Of a DNA stretch of 64,000 nt, positions 32,695 through 41,413 are shown in pieces. A program made the position numbers and the translations under genes. The stretch is from Candidatus Fermentibacteraceae bacterium (GTDB lineage Bacteria; Fermentibacterota; Fermentibacteria; Fermentibacterales; JCC-6). Numbering within the stretch: position 1 is the first letter of the stretch; each line of letters begins with the position of its first letter. The stretch spans positions 14,814-78,813 of the forward strand of contig JADGDO010000006.1 of the NCBI GenBank assembly GCA_016744855.1. Reading direction: 5' to 3'. The notes beneath the pieces are model-generated. The model did not search any database. It was not told the DNA's origin and saw only the letters and a list, made by a program, of their open reading frames with translations.

Positions 32695-32796
32695 TCTGAT
32701 CTCCATTCTTTAGTGGAAGCTAATTAATTACACGATTCGGTTTCGATGAAGCTAAAATATTGAAGTAGCTGTGAGGGTGCAATGTTCACTCGGAAC

Positions 32797-32852
32797 TTGA
32801 CAGAATTGCTTACCTGCTTATGTTTAACCAAATGGTTTAACTAATTGGTTAA
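32797..32852 (+). promoter_or_regulatory. Promoter and TetR-type operator of the efflux cassette
   Basis: TTGACA (32797-32802), a 16-bp spacer and TATGTT (32819-32824) form a promoter. It is overlapped by an inverted repeat TTAACCAA-N13-TTGGTTAA (32824-32831 and 32845-32852). A nested dyad AACCA-AA-TGGTT lies inside. The operator covers the -10 element and start site, as expected for repression by the TetR protein encoded directly downstream. Confidence 0.7.
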
Positions 32853-32863
32853 TGGGAGGAACA

Positions 32864-33478
32864 ATGTCTCCAGTTAAAATAGAAGAACACGTTATTCTTG
32901 ATGCAGCTGCAGAAGAGTTTGCCAAACTTGGATATGACGGTGCCAGGGTGGATTCCATTGCGAGGATAGCAGGAGTTAATAAAGCTACTCTTTACTACAG
33001 GGTTGGAGATAAAGAAGAGCTATACCGAAGAGTTGTCCTGAGGGGTCAGGCAGTTTTTCACAATGCAGTGATTCAAGCAATAGAAAACTCTGAGACTGCA
33101 ACAGAAACTGTCACTAATATTTTGAAAGAGATAGCAAACAATGCTCTCGAGAACATACTTATACCTTCGATCATTCTCAGAGAGATAGCTGGAAATGCAA
33201 AAACTCTTCCTCAGGAAGGGCTTGATGGTCTAAAGAAATTTATGGATACAACAAGAGCGATTGTTACAATGGGTATTGAAGATGGTGTTTTCAGAGATGT
33301 TGATCCTACAGCCCTGCAATTTATGATTACCGGGGCAATATTCTCACTCTCACTTACTTCGCGTATGAGGGTACTCGTCAACTCTGATAACCCGGGTCCG
33401 ATAACACCTGATCAGATTGCTGTTTCAATTAGTGACATTCTTCTGAATGGGTTACTTAAGGAAGGAAATAGACAATGA
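32864..33478 (+). CDS. TetR-family repressor of the efflux cassette (CecR-like)
   Basis: A 204-residue TetR regulator. The helix-turn-helix is in 'ILDAAAEEFAKLGYDGARVDSIARIAGVNKATLYYRVGDKEELY', followed by a helical ligand-binding domain. I start at ATG 32864, with GGGAGG four bases upstream; the ATG at 32852 overlaps the Shine-Dalgarno and operator. The stop overlaps the start of the membrane-fusion gene by 4 bp, so repressor and pump are co-expressed. This matches the E. coli cecR-ybhGFSR layout. It probably senses the pump's substrate. Confidence 0.93.
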   Translation: MSPVKIEEHVILDAAAEEFAKLGYDGARVDSIARIAGVNKATLYYRVGDKEELYRRVVLRGQAVFHNAVIQAIENSETATETVTNILKEIANNALENILIPSIILREIAGNAKTLPQEGLDGLKKFMDTTRAIVTMGIEDGVFRDVDPTALQFMITGAIFSLSLTSRMRVLVNSDNPGPITPDQIAVSISDILLNGLLKEGNRQ

Positions 33479-34431
33479 AAAAGGAACTCTTATTCACTCT
33501 TCTTTTCATTACCATCGCCTGTAACAGTAATAGCCAGGAGATTTTCTCCGGTACCGTAGAAATAGATGAAGTGAGAATTTCTGCCAGAGTAAGCGGATCA
33601 ATTGAAGAATTGCAGGTTTCCCAAGGTGATCAGGTAGAGGAAGGGCAGCTTCTAATAAAGATTGACCCAACCGAGTACCAGCTGGCACTGACCCGGGCTG
33701 AAGCTGCTCTTACGATTGCAGAAGCAAATCTCGAGACACTTGCTGCAGGTACCAGAGAGCAACAGATTATTGCTGCTTCTTCAGCAGTTGCCGCATCAAG
33801 GGCCGCACAGAGCCAGGCATTTTCCGACAGGGAAAGAGCAATAGATCTTGCAGCCGCAGGAGCCATTTCAGATCAGCAGCTTCAATTGGCAGAAACAAAT
33901 GCAGCGCAGGCTCAAACACAGTACATCAGTGCGCAGCAGAACTATTCGCTAGCGGTTGAGGGTGCACGGGCTTCTGAATTGCAAGCTGCACAGGCTGCAG
34001 TGGAATCTGCATCTGCCGCAAGAGAGATAGCTCAAAACAGGCTGGAGTGGGCAAATATTACTTCACCTCTTAGTGGTGTAGTTACCGGAACCAACATTGA
34101 AGCCGGAGAGAACATAACTCCCGGAGTAACTCTGCTTACAGTTGCAGACATGGATACGGTAAAGGCAATTTTCTATGTATCACAACCATATCTTGCTACT
34201 ACTGATGTTGGTGCAGCTGTTACCGTCAGCACTAATTATTCGGAAGGTACTCAGGAATCAGCAGGAACAATCACACACATTGCAGATCAGGCTGAATTCA
34301 CCCCGTCTCAGGTTGAAACCCGCGAGGGAAGAACAAGCCTTGTCTACCGGGCTGAAGCTGAAATCCCAAACTCCCTCAACATCTTTAAAGCAGGAATGCC
34401 AGTTGATGTCGTGATAAACCGGATTCGTTAA
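33475..34431 (+). CDS. HlyD-type membrane fusion lipoprotein (YbhG-like)
   Basis: A 318-residue periplasmic adaptor. It has a lipoprotein signal (Cys16 in 'FITIAC'), a biotinyl-lipoyl-like half motif ('ISARVSGSIEELQVSQGDQVEEGQLLIKID') and an Ala/Gln-rich coiled-coil hairpin (about 65-180). The second lipoyl half is 'ANITSPLSGVVTGTNIEAGENI', followed by a beta-barrel domain. It would link the inner-membrane ABC pump to an outer-membrane channel; no TolC-like gene is in the window. It overlaps the repressor by 4 bp and the next ATPase by 1 bp. Confidence 0.93.
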   Translation: MKKELLFTLLFITIACNSNSQEIFSGTVEIDEVRISARVSGSIEELQVSQGDQVEEGQLLIKIDPTEYQLALTRAEAALTIAEANLETLAAGTREQQIIAASSAVAASRAAQSQAFSDRERAIDLAAAGAISDQQLQLAETNAAQAQTQYISAQQNYSLAVEGARASELQAAQAAVESASAAREIAQNRLEWANITSPLSGVVTGTNIEAGENITPGVTLLTVADMDTVKAIFYVSQPYLATTDVGAAVTVSTNYSEGTQESAGTITHIADQAEFTPSQVETREGRTSLVYRAEAEIPNSLNIFKAGMPVDVVINRIR

Positions 34432-35336
34432 TGAGTAGCCAAATTGTAGAAATTCAAAATCTTGTTAAGTCTTTCGGAGAGGTTCAGGCTGTTAAAGGCA
34501 TTTCTTTTAAGGTTGAAAGTGGAGAGGTTTTCGGTCTTGTGGGCCCAGACGGTGCCGGAAAGACCACTACCATGCGGATACTTGCAGCTATTCTCTCTCC
34601 TGACAAAGGCTCGGTAAAAATTCTCAATATGGATCCAGTCTCAAACAGAGAAAGAATTCATGATCAGATTGCCTATATGAGCCAGAGATTTGGTCTATAC
34701 CAGGACCTTACTGTAGAAGAAAATATGACATTCTACGCAGACATGTATGGAGTGAAAAAGAAGGATCTTAAGGCCAGTATGGAGAAGCTTCTTGATTGGA
34801 GCAGTCTGACACAATTCAGAAAACGACCTGCAGGAAAACTCTCCGGTGGAATGAAACAGAAACTTGGTCTTGCCTGTGCACTAATCCACACCCCACAGCT
34901 GCTTCTACTTGATGAGCCCACCAACGGAGTGGACCCTGTCTCAAGGAAAGAGTTCTGGAATCTCCTCTACAAACTCGTCGAGGACGGTCTTACAATAATA
35001 TTGACAACGGCTTATCTTGATGAAGCTGAAAAATGTCACAGACTTGCCTTTATTGATAAAGGGGAGATCACAGCGAGGGGGACACCTGAAGAAATCATTG
35101 ATCTGATTCCCAACGGGGTACTTAAATTCAAATCAGACAATCCATTCAGTGAATCCAATGCTATTTCCAAGAATACTGATGCGGTTTCAACTGTCTTTGG
35201 CTCGCAGGTACATGTTATGGGACCTGTTACAACAGAGGAAATTCAGAGTGTAGTTAATAGACCTGTACAGATAACAAAAGCAAAAGGATCTGTTGAAGAT
35301 GCCTTTGTATATCTATCGGAAACAAATCATGGCTGA
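34431..35336 (+). CDS. ABC transporter ATPase, first of two (YbhF N-half-like)
   Basis: A 301-residue ABC ATPase. Walker A is 'GPDGAGKTTTM' (Asp replaces the usual Asn, as in the first half of YbhF-type proteins). 'YMSQRFGLYQDLTVEENM' is the Q-loop region, the signature is 'KLSGGMKQKLGLA', and Walker B is 'LLLLDEPTNGVDP'. 'TTAYLDEAEKC' has Ala where the switch His usually sits, a degenerate site found in first halves of paired ATPases. In E. coli both ATPase domains are fused; here the second is a separate overlapping gene. The two probably form a heterodimer with one weak and one active site. Confidence 0.92.
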   Translation: MSSQIVEIQNLVKSFGEVQAVKGISFKVESGEVFGLVGPDGAGKTTTMRILAAILSPDKGSVKILNMDPVSNRERIHDQIAYMSQRFGLYQDLTVEENMTFYADMYGVKKKDLKASMEKLLDWSSLTQFRKRPAGKLSGGMKQKLGLACALIHTPQLLLLDEPTNGVDPVSRKEFWNLLYKLVEDGLTIILTTAYLDEAEKCHRLAFIDKGEITARGTPEEIIDLIPNGVLKFKSDNPFSESNAISKNTDAVSTVFGSQVHVMGPVTTEEIQSVVNRPVQITKAKGSVEDAFVYLSETNHG

Positions 35337-36057
35337 AGCGGCTGTAACACTCGAAAACCTTACAAAGAAGTTTGGAAGTTTTACCGCTGTCGACAACATC
35401 TCTTTTACTGTTAATAAGGGTGAGATTTTCGGCTTTTTGGGAGCTAACGGAGCCGGAAAATCGACAACAATCAGAATGCTTTGCGGTATTCTGAAACCCA
35501 CTTCCGGAAGGGGTATTGTTGGCGGGGTTGATATCACAAAGACCCCTGAGAAAGTAAAAACGTTCATAGGCTACATGAGTCAGAACTTCTCTCTTTATGA
35601 CGATCTTACAATAGAAGAAAATCTTAACTTCTACGCAGGCATCTATGAAGTGAAAGAGAGAAAGACTGCAGTGGAGAACGCTATCATAAGCGCAGGTCTT
35701 GCCGGTAAAGAAAAGAAGATCACCGGAAGCCTTCCAATTGGATGGAAGCAAAAGCTTTCTCTGGCCAGTGCTTTGATGCACGAGCCTGATATCATTTTTC
35801 TGGATGAACCAACATCCGGTGTTGACCCTGTAACCAGGCGCAAGTTCTGGGAGACCATAAGGGCTAAAGCAGATGAAGGCACAACTGTGTTTGTTACCAC
35901 ACACTACATGATGGAGGCAGAGTATTGTGATCGTCTCTCTATTATGAGAGCTGGCAAGGTTATAGCAATGGGATCTCCAGGAGAGCTGAAGCGACAGAAC
36001 AACAAGGACTCACTCGAAGAAGTTTTTATTTCTCTAGTTCAGGGGAAAGAAAAATGA
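35329..36057 (+). CDS. ABC transporter ATPase, second of two (YbhF C-half-like)
   Basis: A 242-residue ABC ATPase beginning at ATG 35329, eight bases before the end of the previous gene. Walker A is 'GANGAGKSTTIRML', the Q-loop region 'YMSQNFSLYDDLTIEENL', Walker B 'IIFLDEPTSGVDP' and the switch His is in 'VTTHYMMEAEYCD'. The signature is the altered 'GSLPIGWKQKLSLA' typical of YbhF second halves. Unlike its partner it keeps a canonical Walker A and switch His. It overlaps the first permease gene by 4 bp. Confidence 0.93.
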   Translation: MAEAAVTLENLTKKFGSFTAVDNISFTVNKGEIFGFLGANGAGKSTTIRMLCGILKPTSGRGIVGGVDITKTPEKVKTFIGYMSQNFSLYDDLTIEENLNFYAGIYEVKERKTAVENAIISAGLAGKEKKITGSLPIGWKQKLSLASALMHEPDIIFLDEPTSGVDPVTRRKFWETIRAKADEGTTVFVTTHYMMEAEYCDRLSIMRAGKVIAMGSPGELKRQNNKDSLEEVFISLVQGKEK

Positions 36058-37148
36058 ACCGACAACGCTTTAGAGCTATAGCAAAAAAAGAAATGACCCA
36101 TGTGATACGTGATCCGAGAAGTCTCGGGATGGGCATTGCCATTCCTGTTTTGCTGCTTATTCTATTCGGTTACGGACTTTCACTTAACGTAGATAATGTG
36201 CCACTGGCGGTTTGGGACCAGAGTAATACAGCATCATCAAGAAATCTTATCCGCGACTTTGTTAACTCGGAGGCCTTTCAAGCTGCAGGGGTGTGCCATT
36301 CAACAACTGAAACCGAGGCAATAATTCAATCGGGCCAGGCAACTGCTGTTCTTGTGATTCCGGAGAATTACGATGAGAAAACACAAGCAAATGAACCCGC
36401 CACCGTTCAACTCCTTGTTGATGGCAGCGATTCGAATACGGCAAGACTTTCCATAATGTATGCAGAGGGAATCGCAAAGAGAATAGTTCAAACGCAGACA
36501 TCCTCCATTAGCATAATTTCTGCCTACAATCCGGGAATGAACACCACCTGGTCTATCATCCCGGGGCTAATTGCCATCATTGTTAATGTGATCGCAGCCA
36601 TGCTCACCTCGCTCTGCATTGCCAGAGAGTGGGAGAACGGTACAATGGAGCAGCTAACCTCTACACCTATGCGAAAAACAGAGTTTATTCTCGGCAAGCT
36701 TGTCCCATACTACATGATTGGTGTGATCGACATTATTGTTGCTGTGTTGATGGCTCTGGTTCTTTTCAATGTTCCTCTTAACGGCAGCTTGATTGCTCTG
36801 GCAGGGGTTAGCTCCGTTTTCCTTCTAACAACACTCTCGGTTGGTATTCTTATCAGCACTGCTGCAAAAAGTCAGGTTCTTGCAAGTCAGCTTTCTCTGA
36901 TTATCACCTTCCTCCCCGGATTTATACTGTCAGGTTTTGTATACGATATAAAAGCTATGCCATCTTTTGTTCAGGTAATAACAAAACTCATCCCAGCCAC
37001 ATATTTTGTATCTCTTCTCAGAAGTATTTTTCTGAAAGGTTCATGGGGGATGGCTCAGACAGAGGAACTGGCTTTTCTAACATTCATTACCCTGGTTATT
37101 CTGGTTGTAACAATGAAGAAACTCAAGCTGAATCTGGATGGTAGATAA
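36054..37148 (+). CDS. ABC-2 type permease (YbhS-like)
   Basis: A 364-residue permease. One N-terminal helix follows 'KKEMTHVIRDPRSLGMGIAIPV' and a large extracytoplasmic loop (about 45-165) comes next. Five C-terminal helices include the diagnostic 'AREWENGTMEQLTSTPMRKTEFILGKLVPY' cytoplasmic motif and 'PATYFVSLLRSIFLKG'. This is the ABC2_membrane_3 topology of YbhS/YbhR drug exporters. It overlaps the ATPase stop by 4 bp and the second permease by 1 bp. Confidence 0.94.
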   Translation: MNRQRFRAIAKKEMTHVIRDPRSLGMGIAIPVLLLILFGYGLSLNVDNVPLAVWDQSNTASSRNLIRDFVNSEAFQAAGVCHSTTETEAIIQSGQATAVLVIPENYDEKTQANEPATVQLLVDGSDSNTARLSIMYAEGIAKRIVQTQTSSISIISAYNPGMNTTWSIIPGLIAIIVNVIAAMLTSLCIAREWENGTMEQLTSTPMRKTEFILGKLVPYYMIGVIDIIVAVLMALVLFNVPLNGSLIALAGVSSVFLLTTLSVGILISTAAKSQVLASQLSLIITFLPGFILSGFVYDIKAMPSFVQVITKLIPATYFVSLLRSIFLKGSWGMAQTEELAFLTFITLVILVVTMKKLKLNLDGR

Positions 37149-38194
37149 TGAGCAATAGATTGAGATTCATGCTTAAGAAGGAGTTGCTCCAGACTCTCCG
37201 GGATCCAAGAATGAGATTTGTACTTCTTATAGTTCCGATATTCCAAACACTGGTCTTCGGATATGCAGTTACTACCGATGTGAAGAAGGTAGATACAGCC
37301 GTTGTTGATCTGGCGAATACAACACATACAAGAGCTATCACCCAGCAGTTTATTTCTTCGGGAATATTCATACAGAAAGATCTTCCGAATAACTACGCAG
37401 CTGCATGGGATGCAATGGATCAGAGCAGTATACAGGCTATGATACTTTTCAATGAAGAAGGGGAGATTCAGTTCGTTACAGATGGTTCAAGAGGGATGTC
37501 TGCAGGTGTTACTGCAGGATACGCTGCAGCAATTCTCACAAGGAACCAGCAGTTGCCATTAACAATTGAATCAAGAGCCTGGTACAACCCTCTTCTGGAG
37601 AGCAGAAACTTCTACGTTCCCGGCGTTATTGCAATGATGGTCATGGTAATCACCCTCATTCTCAGCAGTATGGCAGTTGTCAGAGAGAAGGAAATCGGTA
37701 CCATGGAGCAGATCATGGTTACACCTATGAAAAGGTGGGAATTCATTGTAGGCAAGCTACTACCATTCGGTATGATAGGGTTGGTTAATGTACTTGTAGT
37801 TACTGCTGTTGCAGTGTTCTGGTTTAAAATACCCCTACAGGGCAGCATTTTACTGCTAATGCTGGCTTCAATTCTCTACCTTATGAACACTCTTGGAATG
37901 GGGCTTCTAATCTCTACAATAAGCCGAACTCAGCAGCAGGCTATGTTGAGCTCTTTCTTCTTCATCTTTCCAGCAACACTCTTGTCTGGCTTTGCCTTTC
38001 CCATTGCAAACATGCCGTCTATCATTAGAGCCATCACCCTTATCAATCCTGTTCGGTACATGATGACCATCCTCCGGGACTTGTTCCTTAAAGGCAATGG
38101 TTTGCAGATTCTCTGGCCCCAATACCTTGCTATGTTCATTCTTGGTACAGCTCTTCTCAGCGCAGCAACAATGAGATTCAAAAAAACCGGTTAG
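37148..38194 (+). CDS. ABC-2 type permease (YbhR-like)
   Basis: A 348-residue partner of the preceding permease with the same topology: 'KKELLQTLRDPRMRFVLLIVPIFQTLVFGYA' at the N-terminus, a loop domain, then 'VREKEIGTMEQIMVTPMKRWEFIVGKLLPFG' and 'NPVRYMMTILRDLFLKGNGL'. It is the last gene of the repressor, fusion protein, two-ATPase, two-permease cassette, which together should export drugs or other amphiphiles from the inner membrane through a periplasmic adaptor. Confidence 0.94.
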   Translation: MSNRLRFMLKKELLQTLRDPRMRFVLLIVPIFQTLVFGYAVTTDVKKVDTAVVDLANTTHTRAITQQFISSGIFIQKDLPNNYAAAWDAMDQSSIQAMILFNEEGEIQFVTDGSRGMSAGVTAGYAAAILTRNQQLPLTIESRAWYNPLLESRNFYVPGVIAMMVMVITLILSSMAVVREKEIGTMEQIMVTPMKRWEFIVGKLLPFGMIGLVNVLVVTAVAVFWFKIPLQGSILLLMLASILYLMNTLGMGLLISTISRTQQQAMLSSFFFIFPATLLSGFAFPIANMPSIIRAITLINPVRYMMTILRDLFLKGNGLQILWPQYLAMFILGTALLSAATMRFKKTG

Positions 38195-38510
38195 AAAAGA
38201 AGTTCGAATTCGCTTTGGGGTGCCACGTAGAACAACTTCTACTGAGCAATAGAACATTTTCTACAGAAGCCAAGAAGTGCTCATTTTAAGGTGAAAAGCC
38301 AAATCCAGCAGAATTTCTTCCACTATTTAGTAGTGTATACTCTTCAATAATATTCGATAAGCATACACTATGGGGTGTCAAACTGTAAGTTTTTCCACTC
38401 ACTGTAACTCATTCAAGTGCAGCTTGAAACATATCCACTACGGTGTATGTTGTTCTGTTCTATTGCGTTTAATGTGAATATGTGATAATTTCAGGTGAGA
38501 GGAGCAGCCT
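38195..38510 (+). promoter_or_regulatory. Intergenic region with long inverted repeat and probable promoter
   Basis: A 316-bp gap without a gene. It holds a 48-bp repeat element (38217-38265, separate entry). It also holds an inverted repeat with arms TAGTGTATAC (38331-38340) and GCATACACTA (38361-38370), 9 of 10 bases matching across a 20-bp spacer. A likely promoter, TTGCGT (38463-38468) and GATAAT (38484-38489), serves the secreted-protein gene at 38511. The inverted repeat could bind a regulator of that gene. No RNA gene is recognised. Confidence 0.45.
38217..38265. repeat. Intergenic repeat copy A
   Basis: Starts GGGGTGCCACGTAGAACAAC and contains a small perfect hairpin GTAGAA-CAAC-TTCTAC. 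About 34 of 48 bases match copy B (41243-41290), which also lies shortly after a stop codon. Possibly a dispersed 3'-end element. Confidence 0.4.
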
Positions 38511-39137
38511 ATGAAAACCATTGTCAGCTTTGCCATGGTTGTTGCCAGCGCTTTCAGCCTCACTTTCGCTTCTGATGGGGATTTCTTTGTGAGAGCAGAA
38601 GTGCAGAAATCTACTGTACCACCGCCTCCTCCGCTTCCAATGGTCTATGATGATGGGACTCCAGCTTGGTTTACCTGGTCAAGCAGCTACAGATCAGTAT
38701 GGTTTGATCTAAATGATTTTGTGATGGAGCCACCGATTAACTACTATCTTACTTGTATTGAAATGTGGTTTTATCATGACTCAAGCTACCCTTGGGATAC
38801 AAGTTCTTTCTCATGTGAAATATGGACTGGTGATCATATTTGCCCATGGGAGTTGTTTGAAAGCCAGAATTGTACTGCACAACATTATTCACCTGTGATC
38901 TTTATGCCTGAGAATCTTTTTTATGTTGATAGCTACTTCTGGACGGTTCTGGATTTCACACAATCAGTTGGGGGATGGCCGTCGCTCATTTGCGACGAAA
39001 CTCCTTGTTCCAGTATATCTCACTCTTATGTTTCTGATGACTTCATTGTTTGGGAGCCATGGACAGCTGAGCAATCCAGCTCTTATTCACTGGATTTACC
39101 CATCTTATCCTGGGGTACTCTGAAAGCACTGTTCTAG
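38511..39137 (+). CDS. Secreted aromatic-rich protein of unknown function
   Basis: A 208-residue protein with a Sec signal peptide ('MKTIVSFAMVVASAFSLTFA'). A polyproline stretch ('STVPPPPPLPMVYDDG') is followed by a Trp/Tyr/Ser-rich beta-type domain ('TPAWFTWSSSYRSVWFDLND', 'CIEMWFYHDSSYPWDTSS') resembling the jelly-roll carbohydrate-binding or lectin-like modules of secreted proteins. Six cysteines could form disulfides. GGAG precedes the ATG. It lacks the sorting domain of its downstream neighbours, so it may be released by another route or be a truncated relative. No confident family. Confidence 0.7.
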   Translation: MKTIVSFAMVVASAFSLTFASDGDFFVRAEVQKSTVPPPPPLPMVYDDGTPAWFTWSSSYRSVWFDLNDFVMEPPINYYLTCIEMWFYHDSSYPWDTSSFSCEIWTGDHICPWELFESQNCTAQHYSPVIFMPENLFYVDSYFWTVLDFTQSVGGWPSLICDETPCSSISHSYVSDDFIVWEPWTAEQSSSYSLDLPILSWGTLKALF

Positions 39138-39393
39138 ATTCGCTGACTCTATGCTTTCCATAGTAAACTCAGATGCTAATCCCGATTCTAAGAGTGTCCA
39201 CTACTGGGTGCCTATTCCTTCTTATAGAACCTTTCGAAAAGTGTCTAAAATTGTCTACTACCGTTGATTGCTCCTGATTGACCCTAGCTATACAATTAAT
39301 AATATCTATAGAGAAGATGACTGAATGCATACATAGTGTAAATTCCTTGGGAAAAGCTCACAGAATAAACTAAGGAAAGGGAGCAAACTGGAA

Positions 39394-41223
39394 ATGAAAC
39401 ATTTACTAGTCCTTTTACTTCTAATTACAACTTCTATTTGCCTTGCTGAATCTGCTACACAGACCGATTGGTCCGGAGGGCCAGAAGTATGGGGGCCAGT
39501 CATTGATCTGCAGACTGAGTTTCTACTTGATACCGATGTCAATTGGACAATAGCTCCAGGATCTCTTCAGCTGGGATTGGTGAACTACACGGTAACCGAT
39601 GAGTTTGAAGGAGTAATCTCTGTTTACTCGACGGATATTGATGGTGACGGGGACAAGGATATCCTTGGTGCGAAACATTTAGCGGGTGCTGTCATTTGGT
39701 GGGAGAACAGCGATGGTTCCGGCAGCTCTTGGGAAGAGCATCTAGTGGCTAGTGGCTTTTATGGGGCCTACTCGGTCTGCTCGGGAGATATCAATGGAGA
39801 TGGAAACTCTGATATTATTGGTGCGGCTGATGATAGCGATGAAATTTGGTGGTGGGAGAATATCGACGGCTCCGGAGAAGTATGGATAAAGAGATTTGTT
39901 ACAGATAGTTTTCAGGGCGCAAGGTCTGTTTGCTCGATCGATATTGATGGAGATGGAGACCTGGATATTGCTGGTGCTGCATACGACGCGTCTGAAATTT
40001 GTTGGTGGGAGAATACCGATGGCTCTGGATTCTATTGGTCTTGCCACATTGTGGACTCCTACTGCAATGGAGCGAGAGCTGTTTGTTCACAGGACATTGA
40101 TGGAGATGGGGATGTCGATCTAATCGGTGCTGCTTTCTACGCAGGTGATGTTTTCTGGTATGAGAACACTGACGGATACGGTGGCATCTGGGTAAAGAAG
40201 TTAGTTAATGATAACTGTCGAGATGTGAGTTCGGTTTCCTCGGAAGACATTGACGGAGACGGGGACATGGATATTGCTGGAGCTTCCAGATTTGATGATG
40301 AAATCGTTTGGTGGGAGAATCTTGATGGTTCAGGAGATTCCTGGTCAGACCATGTTATAGCCAGCGAGTTTGCCAGTCCCAGAATGGTAACTCTGAAAGA
40401 CATCGATGGAGATGGGGATATAGATGCTGCTGGAGTTGCGTATCAGGATGATGAGATAACCTGGTGGGAGAACCTTGATGGTTCAGGAGTTTTTTGGTCA
40501 GACCATGTTATACACAGTGACTTCGATGCAGCAAGAGCCATTTTCGCAGAGGATATTGATAGTGACGGAAACATGGACATTGTCGGTGGGGCATATGGGG
40601 ATAGTGAAATCACCTGGTGGAGCGTGAACGAATACAGCTTCACAGGATCTCTGGAGTCCACTCTCTTTAACACTCGGGATAATCCTGAATGGGATTACAT
40701 TGATTGGAATAGTGTTGTTCCTGGAGATACAGAAGTGGGTTTCCAGGTCAGGGCAACCCAGACAGGCTGGGAAGCAACCATGCCGCCTTGGTCGGATACC
40801 CTCTGGACTCCGAGCAGTCTTGAAGGGCTTCTCCCTGACGGATGCCCATATGTTCAGTATAGGGTGGTGATGGAAACCTCCAATACTGATGCTACGCCTA
40901 TTCTATCCGATGTTACCATATCATGGTCTTCAACAGGAATAGAGCAGGAGACTTCTCCGGTTCTCCACGACTCTCAACTTCTCCCGTTCTCACCCAATCC
41001 AGCTAGCGGACAGGCGATGATACGTTTTTCCCTGAGGGAGCCTGCGGATGCTGAGTTCTCAGTCATCAACCTCACCGGTCGTGTGGTGAGTTCCACGGAT
41101 CTAAGCACTCTTCCCGGGGGTTATGGTTCTCTTGTTCTTGATGAGCTACCGCCTGGTGTTTACTTCTGCCTAATGAGTACCGGTGACTTTACAGGTATGC
41201 GCCGTTTCGTTGTTGTCGAGTGA
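39394..41223 (+). CDS. Secreted seven-repeat FG-GAP/VCBS propeller, copy 1, with sorting domain
   Basis: A 609-residue exported protein. A signal peptide ('MKHLLVLLLLITTSICLA') is followed by a conserved 'TQTDWSGGPEVWGPV' cap and seven repeats of about 51 residues. Each repeat has an EF-hand-like calcium loop (DIDGDGDKD, DINGDGNSD and so on) and 'WWEN.DGSG'; seven units fit a seven-bladed integrin-alpha-type propeller. A beta-sandwich region (about 420-515) is followed by a type IX-like sorting domain ('LPFSPNPASGQAMIRFSLRE', 'VINLTGRVVSS', 'PPGVYFCLMSTGDF'). This copy is the most diverged. Likely a Ca-stabilised cell-surface adhesin or binding protein. No catalytic residues are seen. Confidence 0.9.
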   Translation: MKHLLVLLLLITTSICLAESATQTDWSGGPEVWGPVIDLQTEFLLDTDVNWTIAPGSLQLGLVNYTVTDEFEGVISVYSTDIDGDGDKDILGAKHLAGAVIWWENSDGSGSSWEEHLVASGFYGAYSVCSGDINGDGNSDIIGAADDSDEIWWWENIDGSGEVWIKRFVTDSFQGARSVCSIDIDGDGDLDIAGAAYDASEICWWENTDGSGFYWSCHIVDSYCNGARAVCSQDIDGDGDVDLIGAAFYAGDVFWYENTDGYGGIWVKKLVNDNCRDVSSVSSEDIDGDGDMDIAGASRFDDEIVWWENLDGSGDSWSDHVIASEFASPRMVTLKDIDGDGDIDAAGVAYQDDEITWWENLDGSGVFWSDHVIHSDFDAARAIFAEDIDSDGNMDIVGGAYGDSEITWWSVNEYSFTGSLESTLFNTRDNPEWDYIDWNSVVPGDTEVGFQVRATQTGWEATMPPWSDTLWTPSSLEGLLPDGCPYVQYRVVMETSNTDATPILSDVTISWSSTGIEQETSPVLHDSQLLPFSPNPASGQAMIRFSLREPADAEFSVINLTGRVVSSTDLSTLPGGYGSLVLDELPPGVYFCLMSTGDFTGMRRFVVVE

Positions 41224-41242
41224 GGGTTCGATAAGAGTCCTC

Positions 41243-41290
41243 GGGTGCCAGGTAGAGCAACTTCTTCAGGGCAGTAGAACTCCGTCTGCG
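41243..41290. repeat. Intergenic repeat copy B
   Basis: Starts GGGTGCCAGGTAGAGCAAC, 20 bases after the stop of the first seven-repeat gene. It aligns without gaps to copy A (38217-38265) with about 34 of 48 identities; both occur within roughly 70 bases downstream of a stop codon. Confidence 0.4.
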
Positions 41291-41413
41291 TATTATTTTA
41301 TTATTCTTTTTCCGACTAACTCTATGAATATCACCTTGCTTGGGTAATTTATGTAAGCTATACTCAATTGAATAATTTAATTCTACTTTAGGATTACTAC
41401 TCAGGAGATTATC

